From positions 5,621,001-5,685,000 of the forward strand of contig NZ_CP100470.1 of assembly GCF_030323145.1 (NCBI RefSeq): 64,000 nucleotides of DNA. The letters are read 5' to 3'. Within the stretch, counting starts at the first letter, position 1; each line of letters opens with the position of its first letter. The stretch comes from Mesorhizobium sp. C432A. Its GTDB lineage: Bacteria > Pseudomonadota > Alphaproteobacteria > Rhizobiales > Rhizobiaceae. Below, piece after piece: positions 54,982 to 63,052 of this stretch. A program made the translations under genes and the position numbers. The notes beneath the pieces were generated by a model. That model was not told the origin of the DNA, did not search any database, and saw only the letters and a list, made by a program, of their open reading frames with translations.

Positions 54982-55030
54982 CGTGTCTGCGCTGCGTCGC
55001 TTCGCTCCTTGCTACGCCATAGGCTGACGA
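54982..55030. repeat. dispersed repeat, CGTCGCTTCGCTCCTTG family, copy 3
   Basis: CTGCGTCGCTTCGCTCCTTG with a CTACGCCATAGGCTGACGAGG end. See 6811-6860 for the family. Confidence 0.7.
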
Positions 55031-55042
55031 GGCAGGGCTACG

Positions 55043-55390
55043 CTACTTCACCACCCCTTCATAAGCCTCCGGCTTGAACCCCACCAAAATCTCATCCCCG
55101 ACCTCGAGCACCGGGCGCTTGATCATCGTCGGGTTGGCCAGCATCAGCTTCCTGGCCTTCTTCTCGTCGAGCCCTTGCTTGTGCTTGTCGGGCAGTTCGC
55201 GGAAGGTCGTGCTGCCCTTGTTGAGCAGCTTTTCCCAGCCAACCTTGCCGATCCATCCGTCCAGTCTGCCCGCCTCTATCCCCTCGGCCCGGTAGTCGTG
55301 AAAGCGGTAGGGCACAGCATGGCCCTCCAGCCAGGTGCGCGCCTTGCGGATCGTGTCGCAGGTGGTGATGCCGTACATGGTGATCGTCAA
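55043..55390 (-). CDS. ArsC/Spx-like thioredoxin-fold protein (YffB type)
   Basis: 115 residues. MYGITTCDTIRKARTWL is the YffB-type active-site loop with a single Cys, GSTTFRELPDKHKQGL is the loop typical of ArsC/Spx-fold proteins, and PTMIKRPVLEVGDEILVGFK is the C-terminal block. True arsenate reductases need partner residues that this group lacks, so a thiol-reductase or Spx-like role is more likely. The TTG at 55390 has GGGAAG upstream; the ATG at 55378 is the other candidate. Confidence 0.85.
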   Translation of the reverse strand: MTITMYGITTCDTIRKARTWLEGHAVPYRFHDYRAEGIEAGRLDGWIGKVGWEKLLNKGSTTFRELPDKHKQGLDEKKARKLMLANPTMIKRPVLEVGDEILVGFKPEAYEGVVK

Positions 55391-55495
55391 AACGCGCTTC
55401 CCTTGACTGACAGTCGAATCCTCAGACAGCCTAAAACCGCCCTCCCCGCTTTGCCAGCTTCCCAATCGCTAGCGGCGCTTTTTTAGAGGTTGCCA

Positions 55496-55519
55496 ATACT
55501 AAGGAAATTTCCTAAGTAT
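55496..55519. promoter_or_regulatory. palindromic operator of the ArsR-SRPBCC operon
   Basis: ATACT-A-AGGAAATTTCCT-A-AGTAT: a 24-bp palindrome broken at only one symmetric pair, 36 bp upstream of the arsR ATG. The inner AGGAAATTTCCT is a perfect 12-bp palindrome. Probably the site at which the ArsR protein represses its own operon. Confidence 0.8.
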
Positions 55520-55555
55520 CTGCCTGCACCGCGTCGACAGACCTCAGGATCGCCC

Positions 55556-55912
55556 ATGCCAAGCCTCCTCGCCCCAACTACAAGTCTCCCGCCGATCGAC
55601 GGCATCTTCCGCGCGCTGGCTGACCCGACGCGGCGGCGCGTGGTCGAGCGGTTGAACCGCAGTCCGGCCTCGGTCAGCGAGTTGGCGCAGCCTTTCGAGA
55701 TGGCGCTGCCTTCCTTCATCGAGCATCTGAAAGTGCTGGAAGGCTGCGGTCTGGTGCGATCGGAAAAAATCGGCCGCACCAGGACCTATCAGCTGGCGCC
55801 CGAACCGCTGCAGCTCGCCGAAAACTGGCTGGCCGAACAGCGCACGCTGTGGGAGCGCCGACTCAATCAATTCGACGCCTATGTGATGAGCCTCAAGGAG
55901 CAAGAAAAGTGA
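55556..55912 (+). CDS. ArsR family transcriptional regulator
   Basis: 118 residues. The winged helix-turn-helix is in [20 protein letters not shown] and [20 protein letters not shown], the usual ArsR pattern. No metal-binding Cys motif (CVC) is seen, so this is the type that pairs with an SRPBCC protein rather than a metal sensor. Its stop overlaps the GTG of the SRPBCC gene in GTGA. A strong palindrome sits in the promoter. Confidence 0.92.
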   Translation: MPSLLAPTTSLPPIDGIFRALADPTRRRVVERLNRSPASVSELAQPFEMALPSFIEHLKVLEGCGLVRSEKIGRTRTYQLAPEPLQLAENWLAEQRTLWERRLNQFDAYVMSLKEQEK

Positions 55913-56388
55913 GCTATCCCTTCAAGCCCGACCCCAGACTGGACCTTGTGCTGGAGCGCAAGCTCGACGCGCCGCGCGAACTCTTGTGGAGCGCGATGAC
56001 GGTGCCGGAGCATGTCAAGCAATGGTTCACGCCCAAGCCCTGGCTGATCACCGATTGCGAGATCGACCTTCGTCCGGGCGGACTGTTCCGGACGCGCATG
56101 CAATCGCCCGACGGCAAGGAGGTCAACGACCGCCATTGCTGCTATCTCGAGATCGTGCCGAACGAGCGGCTGGTGTGGACCGATGCGCTGCTGCCGGGCT
56201 ATCGGCCCTCCGGCGAGCCCTTCATCACCGCAGTCATTTCGCTTCAGTCGGATGACAAGGGCACGCGCTACACGGCAACGGCCATCCATCGCGACGAGGC
56301 TACCCGCAACAATCATGAAGAGATGGGGTTCTTCGACGGCTGGGGCACGGTGGCCGATCAGTTGGCGCAGTATGTGAAGACCATTTGA
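55909..56388 (+). CDS. SRPBCC (AHSA1-like) domain protein
   Basis: 159 residues. A START-like helix-grip fold with a hydrophobic cavity: [67 protein letters not shown]. Members are often co-expressed with ArsR regulators, as here; the ligand is unknown. The GTG start overlaps the arsR stop and is preceded by AAGGAG. It ends shortly before a terminator. Confidence 0.9.
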   Translation: MSYPFKPDPRLDLVLERKLDAPRELLWSAMTVPEHVKQWFTPKPWLITDCEIDLRPGGLFRTRMQSPDGKEVNDRHCCYLEIVPNERLVWTDALLPGYRPSGEPFITAVISLQSDDKGTRYTATAIHRDEATRNNHEEMGFFDGWGTVADQLAQYVKTI

Positions 56389-56400
56389 GCTTTTCCCACT

Positions 56401-56434
56401 GCGGCCAGGACTTTGTCCCGGCCGCCTGGTTTTT
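56401..56434 (+). terminator. terminator of the ArsR-SRPBCC operon
   Basis: GCGGCC-A-GGAC, loop TTT, GTCC-C-GGCCGC followed by CTGGTTTTT: a 10-bp interrupted stem with a T tract, 12 bp after the stop. Confidence 0.75.
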
Positions 56435-56477
56435 GGGTCGTGCAGCGAAGTGCGCCGGAACCCTACGGCACCCGGGC

Positions 56478-56831
56478 TCAGTAGTAGAAGCGCTCTTCGG
56501 TGATCTTGCCGTTCTTGACCGTGTACAGGCCAACCTCGTCCATGGTGACCCGTTCGCCGGTCGCCTTGGGCGTTATGTCGAACTTGAAGCGCACCGCGAA
56601 CTGGTCGCCGTTGACATAGGGGCCTTCGACAGAGCCGCCATGGACTTCGTGGTTCTCTTGCCACCATTCGCCCTTTTGCCTGAGAGCCTCCTTGCCACGG
56701 GCGATGGCCATCGGCCCCTCCATGGCTTCGAGGCTGACGATATCATCGGCATTGTACTTTTCACCAGCACCCAGGTGATCCCCCTGCTGGAGCATTTCAG
56801 TGAAATCCTTGGCAACATCCGCGATGGTCAT
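56478..56831 (-). CDS. SnoaL-like (NTF2 fold) protein
   Basis: 117 residues. A cone-shaped NTF2/SnoaL fold is suggested by the helix IADVAKDFTEMLQQGDHLGA, the strand pattern GGSVEGPYVNGDQFAVRFKF and MDEVGLYTVKNGKITEERFY. Such proteins bind small hydrophobic molecules or act as isomerases, cyclases or unknown. No catalytic residue can be assigned. It is convergent with the SRPBCC gene and has its own promoter. Confidence 0.8.
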   Translation of the reverse strand: MTIADVAKDFTEMLQQGDHLGAGEKYNADDIVSLEAMEGPMAIARGKEALRQKGEWWQENHEVHGGSVEGPYVNGDQFAVRFKFDITPKATGERVTMDEVGLYTVKNGKITEERFYY

Positions 56832-57017
56832 GTGTGTTCCTCCTGTTCAGACTGGTTTGAAGTAGGGAAGCGCTTGCCGGCCCGCCACCTTTACCCGCAC
56901 GACAGCTGACAAGGTGTGTCAGGACGATGATATAGCGCGGCTGTGTGACGACGATTGCGGCGGCGTCGGACAGCGACTTCGGTTGCAGACAAAAGCCAAT
57001 TCCGCAATGCTGGGTGC

Positions 57018-57722
57018 ATGTGCAACCTCTACAACATCACGACGACGCAAGAGGCGGTCCGCCAATGGACCCGCACATTGCGCGATATCAGCGGCAACCT
57101 CGAACCTTCGCTTGATGTCTATCCCAATCAACCTGGGCTTGTCGTTCGCAACAGGACGGATGGGGAGCGTGAACTGGCGAAACTGCTTTGGGGTTTGCCA
57201 ACGCCGCCCGAGCGCATGAAAGGTAAGGCCGACTACGGCACCACCAACGTTCGCAATCCGCAATATTCGCACTGGCAGCAATATGTGGGCGTCGAGCACA
57301 GATGTGTCGTGCCGGTGACCAGCTTTGCCGAGCCCAGCCCTGCGGCGAACGATAAAGACCCGGAAACAGGAATCCAGCGAAATTACTGGTTTGCCCGTGG
57401 CGAGAGCCGGCCGCTGTTCTTCTTCGCTGGTTTCTGGACGTCTTGGCAGGGCGTGCGAAAGGTCAAGGACGGTCCCGGCGACTTCGAGCTATACGCCTTC
57501 ATGACCACCAAGCCTAATGCTCTCATTGCGCCGATACATGAGAAGGCTATGCCCGTGATCCTCACCACGCCGGAGGAAACCGAGGCTTGGCTGACGGCGC
57601 CATGGTCGGAAGCACGGCATTTGCAGCGGACGGCGCCCAACGACGCGTTGGTGATCGTTGAGAAGCCAGCCACACAGATCAAGTTCCCACCACAGGCCCC
57701 GGCCCAAGGGACTCTGTTTTAG
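57018..57722 (+). CDS. SOS response-associated peptidase (YedK/HMCES family)
   Basis: 234 residues. HMCES/YedK proteins cross-link to abasic sites in single-stranded DNA with Cys2 to protect them. Here the N-terminus is MCNLY, so Cys2 is exposed after Met removal; the active-site His is in IAPIHEKAMPVIL. The usual NARxE motif has the form TTNVRNP in this branch, and the Glu-containing strand reads VTSFAEPSP. The second half is a longer version (GIQRNYWFARGESRP). The ATG at 57018 is required for the Cys2 position. Confidence 0.85.
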   Translation: MCNLYNITTTQEAVRQWTRTLRDISGNLEPSLDVYPNQPGLVVRNRTDGERELAKLLWGLPTPPERMKGKADYGTTNVRNPQYSHWQQYVGVEHRCVVPVTSFAEPSPAANDKDPETGIQRNYWFARGESRPLFFFAGFWTSWQGVRKVKDGPGDFELYAFMTTKPNALIAPIHEKAMPVILTTPEETEAWLTAPWSEARHLQRTAPNDALVIVEKPATQIKFPPQAPAQGTLF

Positions 57723-57739
57723 CCCGAAATCGGCTCTCC

Positions 57740-58054
57740 TCAATCGTCGTCTCGCCAGATTACCCGGCGAACCATGCGGATTTCGACAAGACGTCTGACG
57801 CGAATTTTAAGGCGTTCAGCAGCGCTTGGCAGAATGATGCCTGCATCGAGCTCACGACCTTTGCAGCGCTCGCACCGCATGTGCCGCTCCACATCCCAAA
57901 AGGGGATATCACCAACCAGCTTTGCGAGATCGCCAGGCAGATAGTGTCGAGTGATGTTGCAGTTCCGACATCGAACACGAATTAGCTGCCCGACTTCATG
58001 CGCCAAGCAGAGGGTTTGCACATTTCGGCGCGGTCGGGTGCTTAGTTCGGGCAT
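57740..58054 (-). CDS. small zinc-ribbon-like protein
   Basis: 104 residues. Two CxxC pairs 33 residues apart, VRCRNCNITRHYLPGDL and MRCERCKGRELDAG, can bind one zinc. The rest is basic and Leu-rich, with RVRRLVEIRMVRRVIWRDDD at the end. I do not recognise a family of known function, but similar short rhizobial proteins carry this layout. It is convergent with the YedK gene and separated by about 17 bp. Confidence 0.65.
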   Translation of the reverse strand: MPELSTRPRRNVQTLCLAHEVGQLIRVRCRNCNITRHYLPGDLAKLVGDIPFWDVERHMRCERCKGRELDAGIILPSAAERLKIRVRRLVEIRMVRRVIWRDDD

Positions 58055-58162
58055 CCCGCAAAGTAGGAATATGTTCCTTTGCGAGTCAATTCACACTTAA
58101 TTCCACCTTGGCGATCTTCACAGCAGGTTAAATCCAACCGTCGATGAAGGGATTGGGTTGGA

Positions 58163-59248
58163 TCAGCTTGGCAGCATAGGGCAGTTGGCACCACGGCGCA
58201 GGCTGATATGCGCCACGTCGCCGACGCTGAATTGAAAGCCCTCGGCCTGGCGCGGCGCATCGATCACCACCGGCAATCCCTGCCCCAGCTCAGCATGCAG
58301 CCGCAGCGTGCGGCCGTGGAAGACGATGGAGTTGACGCGCGCCGGCGCGGTGCCGGCGGCGGCATCGGTGGTGGCCAGCAAGTCCTCGGGCCGAACGCCG
58401 ATAGTGCGCTCAGTGCCTTCGCCGGGTGTGTCGCCGGTTTCAGATGTTGCTTCCAGCGAAAGCCCGCCAGCGGCGAAGCGCAGGCGGTCGCCGTCGCGGC
58501 CGATGAAGCGCGATTGCAAGAGGTTCATGGTGCCGATGAAGCTTGCGACGAATTTCGTCGCCGGCCGGTCGTAAAGCGTAGCCGGCGGCGCGATCTGCTC
58601 GATGCGGCCCTTGTTCATGACGACGATGCGGTCGGAGATCGACAGCGCTTCGGTCTGGTCGTGGGTGACCATGACGAAGGTGGTGCCGAGCCGCGACTGC
58701 AGCCGCTTCAGTTCGACCTGCATCTGTTCGCGCAGATGCGCATCGAGCGCCGACAGCGGTTCATCGAGCAACAGAACGCGCGGCTCGCAGACTATGGCGC
58801 GGGCGAGCGCGACGCGCTGGCGCTGGCCACCCGACAGTTCGGAAACGCGGGCGCCGAGCTTGTCGGCGAGGCCGACCATGTCGAGGGCTTCGCGGACGCG
58901 CTTTGCCTGCTCGGCGCCGGACAGTTTGCGCAGCGACAGGCCGAAGCCGACATTCTCGGCGACCTTCATATGCGGGAACAGCGCATAATCCTGGAACACG
59001 GTGTTGACGGGACGGTCGAACGGCCTGAGCGCGGTGATGTCGCGACCATCGAGCAGCACCTTGCCGCTCGACGGGCTCTCGAAACCGGCAATGACGCGCA
59101 GGCTGGTGGTCTTGCCGCAGCCCGAGGGCCCGAGCAGGGTGATGAACTCGCCGCTGATAATGTCGAGATCGACGGCGTCGAGCCCGACAATGCCGCCGGG
59201 GAAAACCTTCGAGACCGTGTCCAGGCGTACCAGCGCATCAGGCGCCAT
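58163..59248 (-). CDS. potA: ABC transporter ATP-binding protein, polyamine type
   Basis: 361 residues. Walker A is LGPSGCGKTTSLRVIAG, the signature LSGGQRQRVALARAI, and Walker B VLLLDEPLSALD; the family is the PotA/MalK group with a C-terminal TOBE regulatory domain. It powers uptake by the two permeases and the PotD-like protein encoded upstream. The 5' end overlaps the 3' end of the regulator gene by 11 bp. The order regulator-potA downstream of potD-C-B with a repeat between suggests either one long transcript or two. Confidence 0.92.
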   Translation of the reverse strand: MAPDALVRLDTVSKVFPGGIVGLDAVDLDIISGEFITLLGPSGCGKTTSLRVIAGFESPSSGKVLLDGRDITALRPFDRPVNTVFQDYALFPHMKVAENVGFGLSLRKLSGAEQAKRVREALDMVGLADKLGARVSELSGGQRQRVALARAIVCEPRVLLLDEPLSALDAHLREQMQVELKRLQSRLGTTFVMVTHDQTEALSISDRIVVMNKGRIEQIAPPATLYDRPATKFVASFIGTMNLLQSRFIGRDGDRLRFAAGGLSLEATSETGDTPGEGTERTIGVRPEDLLATTDAAAGTAPARVNSIVFHGRTLRLHAELGQGLPVVIDAPRQAEGFQFSVGDVAHISLRRGANCPMLPS

Positions 59249-59837
59249 CGCGAACCTCGGACGGCTTGGTGGTGTTGACCCAGAGGATCTGGCAAGGCTC
59301 GGTGCCGGGATTGCGGAAGGCGTGCAGAAGCGTGCTCTTGAAGGCAAAGGAGTCGCCGCTCTTCAGCACGTATTTTGTCGAGTCCACCACCAGTTCGACC
59401 TCGCCCGACAGGACATAGCCGAACTCGTGACCGATATGCGCATAGGCTTCCGCCGTGCCGCCATCGGCTTCCACCGTCACCAAGAGGCCGGTCAGCGCCG
59501 CGCCCGGCGGCGACAGCAGCGCCTTGGCGATGCCTTCCGACTTGACCGGGAGCTGCCGCCTTTTGTCGGCGCGCACGCAATAGAGATCGTTGGCGGCTTC
59601 GTTGCCGTCGGTGATCAGCGCCGAAGGCTCGATGTCGAGCGCGGCCGCAAGCGGCCAGATCACCTTGACGCGCAGCGAAGACAGGCCGCGCTCGATCTGG
59701 CTCAGCGCACCGATGGAGACGCCGGCTTTTGCTGCCAGCTCGGCCAACGACAAATTGCGCTCCAGCCGCAGCGCCCGCACGCGCCGGCCGACGCGAATGT
59801 CGGCGTCGGCCTTTGGTTTCGCTTCAAGCATGTCCAT
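59238..59837 (-). CDS. XRE-cupin transcriptional regulator (PuuR-like)
   Basis: 199 residues. An N-terminal helix-turn-helix of the XRE type (RALRLERNLSLAELAAKAGV and SIGALSQIERGLSSLR) is followed by a C-terminal cupin domain (AYAHIGHEFGYVLSGEVELV). PuuR-type proteins of this plan control polyamine use, which fits the surrounding transporter genes. The ligand could be a polyamine or a product of the oxidase encoded upstream. It overlaps potA by 11 bp. Confidence 0.88.
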   Translation of the reverse strand: MDMLEAKPKADADIRVGRRVRALRLERNLSLAELAAKAGVSIGALSQIERGLSSLRVKVIWPLAAALDIEPSALITDGNEAANDLYCVRADKRRQLPVKSEGIAKALLSPPGAALTGLLVTVEADGGTAEAYAHIGHEFGYVLSGEVELVVDSTKYVLKSGDSFAFKSTLLHAFRNPGTEPCQILWVNTTKPSEVRDGA

Positions 59838-59918
59838 CAGTTGGTCCTTGTTGCAGTCTTTGGCGCGGCGGCAAGACCCGCGGGCTTCAGGAGATTAGTC
59901 ACAATTACCTGCCGTCGG

Positions 59919-60099
59919 CGCTGCCCCTCATTGTCCTGCCGGACATTTCTCCCCGTATAGTGACGGGGAGAAAGCGGCTGGTCGCAAACTCGGCGCCATT
60001 TCTGCAACGTTTGCGATTTGCGAAATCGCTGGTGACAGCGCCCCTCTCCCCGTCACTATACGGGGAGAGGATGCCGGCAGGCAGGTGAGGGGCAGCGCA
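59919..60099. repeat. composite palindromic repeat in the polyamine transporter cluster
   Basis: Two opposed halves, CGCTGCCCCTCATTGTCCTG with CTCCCCGTATAGTGACGGGG on the left and CTCCCCGTCACTATACGGGG with GAGGATGCCGGCAGGCAGGT on the right, around a 60-bp centre. It is the class seen at 12383. It lies between the regulator and potD genes and could affect the transcript. Confidence 0.85.
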
Positions 60100-60118
60100 A
60101 CCGTCGGCGATGGATCCC

Positions 60119-61225
60119 TCAGCCGCCCGCCTTCACTTTCTCGAACATCTTCGCCACATCGTCGTTCTGCTTCATCGGGCCGGTGAAGATGGTGGTCTTC
60201 AGCATCACCTCCGGGTCCGCCGGCAATTGCAGCTTGTCCAGTTCGTCCTTCGCCACGCCGGCGAAGGCGGTGCTCAGCGAGCTGCCATAGCCGTAGGCCT
60301 GGATCAGGTACTTACCCGAGTCGGCGTCGAGCCGGCTGTTGATGAAGTCATAGGCGAGGTCGACGTTTTTGGCGTCCTTGAGCATGACGAAGCCGCAGGC
60401 CCAGGTCAGCATGCCCTCCTTCGGCTTCATGAACTCGACCGGCACGCCCTGCTTCTTCAGCGAGGTTGCCGACGCGTTCCAGGTCATGGCGGCGACCAGC
60501 TGGCCGCTGGCCAGCGCCTGTTCGACCGAGGTCATGTCGGTGGTGTAGTTGGAGAGCAGCGGACGCTGCTCGCGCAATTTTTCCGCCACCTTGTCCATCT
60601 GCTCCGGCGTCATATCGAAGGGGTTTACGCCGGCCAGAAGTGCTGCAACGATCGGCGTGTCATGCACGGCATCGATGGTCGCCATGCGGCCGGCATATTG
60701 CTTGTCCCACAGAAGGTTCCAGCTCGCTTCCGGGTTCTTCACCAGATCGGTGCGGTAGAGGATCGAGGTGTTGCCCCAATCCCACGGCACCATCCAGACC
60801 TTGCCGTCGCCGGCCTGGATGTCGGGCAGGTTCTTGAACACCGGGAAGATCGAATCCCAGTTCTTGATGCGCTTGGTATCGATCGGCTGCAGCAGGCCTT
60901 CCTTGTTCCAGCGCGCCACCTTGTCGTAGCAGGGATGGGCGATATCGGGGCGGAAGCCGGCCTTGACCTTGGTGAAGGCATCGTCGTCGTCGCCGAAGAT
61001 CGAGGCCTCGACGCCATCGGGATGGGCCGTCAGGAAGCTCTTGTTGAAGTCTGGCAGTTCATAGCCGGACCAGGTGAAATATTGCAGCTTGTCGGCGGCG
61101 AAGGCGACAGTCGACGACAGGACGATTGCAAGCGCGGCAAGCCCGGTGCGGGCTGTCTTTGCAGTGATCGATTTCGGGCCAGTGATCGATTTCAGCCCAG
61201 TAATTGATTTCGGGTCGAATGCCAT
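60119..61225 (-). CDS. potD: polyamine-type ABC transporter substrate-binding protein
   Basis: 368 residues. It is a periplasmic PotD/PotF-like protein: signal peptide after a charged N-terminus (ARTGLAALAIVLSSTVAFA), then LQYFTWSGYELPDFNKSFL and DIAHPCYDKVARWNKEG, and WMVPWDWGNTSILYRTDLVK of the binding cleft. The N-terminus has three tandem copies of a six-residue unit (KSITGL, KSITGP, KSITAK) from an 18-bp DNA repeat, which is unusual ahead of a signal sequence. AGAGGAGAA precedes the ATG. Confidence 0.9.
   Translation of the reverse strand: MAFDPKSITGLKSITGPKSITAKTARTGLAALAIVLSSTVAFAADKLQYFTWSGYELPDFNKSFLTAHPDGVEASIFGDDDDAFTKVKAGFRPDIAHPCYDKVARWNKEGLLQPIDTKRIKNWDSIFPVFKNLPDIQAGDGKVWMVPWDWGNTSILYRTDLVKNPEASWNLLWDKQYAGRMATIDAVHDTPIVAALLAGVNPFDMTPEQMDKVAEKLREQRPLLSNYTTDMTSVEQALASGQLVAAMTWNASATSLKKQGVPVEFMKPKEGMLTWACGFVMLKDAKNVDLAYDFINSRLDADSGKYLIQAYGYGSSLSTAFAGVAKDELDKLQLPADPEVMLKTTIFTGPMKQNDDVAKMFEKVKAGG
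61165..61218. repeat. 18-bp tandem repeat in the potD start region
   Basis: Three units: GTGATCGATTTCGGGCCA, GTGATCGATTTCAGCCCA and GTAATTGATTTCGGGTCG. They encode the repeated KSIT-x-x peptide in PotD. Because each unit is a multiple of three, length changes keep the frame. Confidence 0.88.
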
Positions 61226-61250
61226 TTCGGTTCTCCTCTTTTGTTATGGG

Positions 61251-62078
61251 TCAGGCTGGACTGGTGGGCGCCGTCCGACGGGCTGTGCTCAGCCCGCGAT
61301 GGCGCAGGATTTCGGCGATGCCGGCGATGATGACGGACACAGCAAGGATAGCTGTCCCCAGCGCCATCACGGTCGGCAGCGAGCGAGGAAAACGCAGTTG
61401 GCTCCAGATGTAGAGCGGCAGCGTCGGCTCGGTGCCGGCGAGGAAGAAGACGACGATGAACTCGTCGAAGGAAATCAGAAAGGCCAGCATGAAGGCCGAG
61501 ACGATGGCCGGCAGCGAGAGCGGCAACATCACCCGCCGGAAGGTCGTCCAGTCGGAAGCGCCGAGATCGAGTGCGGCCTCGCGAATGGTTTTCGGAATTG
61601 CGGCAAACCGGCTGCGCATGATCACCACGGTGGTCGGCAGCGCCACCAGTATGTGGCCGAGAACGATGGCGATGCGCGACGGGCCGAGGCCGATGAGATT
61701 GACGAGGATCAGCAACGATATGCCGACGATGACGCCGGGGATCAGGATCGGCAGCCTGGAGATGGCGCTGATGGTGGCGGCGAGCGGCGAACGACCGTAG
61801 AGGTCCATATAGGAGACGGTGATGCCGCAGAGCGTGGCGCCGGCGGCGGCCACGACGCCAATGACGAGACTGTTCAAAAGCGCGCCGGACAGCGCCGGAT
61901 TGCCATAGAGCGTGGCATACCATTCGAGCGTGAAGCCCTGCAGCGGAAACGCGGCCTGGATGGAGTTGTTGAAGGAAAACAGCGGGATCAACAGCACCGG
62001 CAGATAGAGGAAGACGAGATAGGCAAGCACATAGACGCCGAGCCAGCCGCGGCCATCATCTCTCCGCGCCGCGCTCAT
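61251..62078 (-). CDS. potC: ABC transporter permease, PotC type
   Basis: 275 residues with six transmembrane helices. The cytosolic EAA loop, which touches the ATPase, reads EAALDLGASDWTTFRRVMLP. It is the second permease. The ATG overlaps the potB stop in ATGA, so it is translationally coupled to potB. The potD gene follows 25 bp downstream. Confidence 0.92.
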   Translation of the reverse strand: MSAARRDDGRGWLGVYVLAYLVFLYLPVLLIPLFSFNNSIQAAFPLQGFTLEWYATLYGNPALSGALLNSLVIGVVAAAGATLCGITVSYMDLYGRSPLAATISAISRLPILIPGVIVGISLLILVNLIGLGPSRIAIVLGHILVALPTTVVIMRSRFAAIPKTIREAALDLGASDWTTFRRVMLPLSLPAIVSAFMLAFLISFDEFIVVFFLAGTEPTLPLYIWSQLRFPRSLPTVMALGTAILAVSVIIAGIAEILRHRGLSTARRTAPTSPA

Positions 62079-62956
62079 TTGCGGCTGCCGAATTTGCGGT
62101 CGGCGCCGCGTGCGACCAGCACCACGCAGAGGATGACCAGCATCACGCAGACTGAAAGTGCCGCTCCGAACGGCCAGTCATTGGCCTTGCCGAACTGCGA
62201 CTGGATCAATGTGCCGATCATGGTGCTGGCGGGACCGCCGACCATGGCCGGGGTGACATAGTCGCCGACCGTCGGCACAAAGACGACGAGGGCGGCCGCC
62301 AGAACGCCCGGCATCGAATTGGGCAAGACGACGCGGCGAAACGCCGTGAACGGTCTGGCGCCGAGATCGGAGGCGGCTTCGAGCAGTGATTTCGGGATGG
62401 TGTCCAGCGCCACATAGATCGGCAGGATGGCGAAGGGCGCATAGGCATGCGCCAGCGTGACGACCACCGCCGCCGGCGTGTTGAGGAAGGCCAGCGTCGG
62501 CTCCGACCAGATGCCGCTTTCGATCAGCGCCGAGTTCAAGACGCCGTTGTAGGCGAGCACGATCTTCCAGGCGAAGACGCGCAGGAGATAGCTGGTCCAG
62601 AACGGCAGGGTCACCAGAAACAAAAGCAGGCTGCGGCGGCGGCCGGCATGGAAGGCGAGATAGTAGGCGACGGGATAGGCGGTGACGACGGTCGCCAGCG
62701 TCACCAGGCCGGCGATCACCAGCGAGCGCAGCGTCACCGTCCAGTAGAGCGGATCGGAGACCACGGTGATGAAGTTGCCTGCCGTGAAGCCGGCGCCGAG
62801 CAGCGAACCGTCATTGCCGCGCAAGGCGAGGAACAGCACGAGGCCGAGCGCAAACAGGATCAGGAAGAAGGTGACCAGCCCGCCCGGCAGCAACATGGCG
62901 AAGCGGAAGCCCCGGGCGGAGCCTGCTGGCGCTTCAGACGCAACGACGGTCGACAT
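62075..62956 (-). CDS. potB: ABC transporter permease, PotB type
   Basis: About 293 residues with six transmembrane helices. The EAA loop is EAASDLGARPFTAFRRVVLP. FWTSYLLRVFAWKIVLAYNG is typical of PotB-like permeases. The ATG at 62956 is used; a TTG four codons upstream is in frame, and neither has a strong ribosome-binding site. First gene of the transporter transcript; an AT-rich inverted repeat lies directly upstream. Confidence 0.9.
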   Translation of the reverse strand: MSTVVASEAPAGSARGFRFAMLLPGGLVTFFLILFALGLVLFLALRGNDGSLLGAGFTAGNFITVVSDPLYWTVTLRSLVIAGLVTLATVVTAYPVAYYLAFHAGRRRSLLLFLVTLPFWTSYLLRVFAWKIVLAYNGVLNSALIESGIWSEPTLAFLNTPAAVVVTLAHAYAPFAILPIYVALDTIPKSLLEAASDLGARPFTAFRRVVLPNSMPGVLAAALVVFVPTVGDYVTPAMVGGPASTMIGTLIQSQFGKANDWPFGAALSVCVMLVILCVVLVARGADRKFGSRK

Positions 62957-62972
62957 CAGGCTGCTCAATGGA

Positions 62973-63003
62973 AATATGAAATTGACTTAGCTTTTTTCAT
63001 ATT
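62973..63003. promoter_or_regulatory. inverted repeat in the potB promoter region
   Basis: AATATGAAA and TTTCATATT, a perfect 9-bp inverted repeat with a 13-bp AT-rich spacer. It ends 17 bp upstream of the proposed potB start. A likely operator, possibly for the XRE-cupin regulator encoded in the cluster. Confidence 0.6.
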
Positions 63004-63052
63004 CATGAAACTGTCAAGCTGAATCCACGAGGCCTAAACGGCCGGCGCGCAA

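Noticed and set aside
55043..55912. Arsenic resistance cluster (ArsC-like plus ArsR)
   Set aside because: The ArsC-like protein is the single-Cys YffB type and the ArsR protein lacks metal-binding cysteines and pairs with an SRPBCC gene; no arsenite pump is present.
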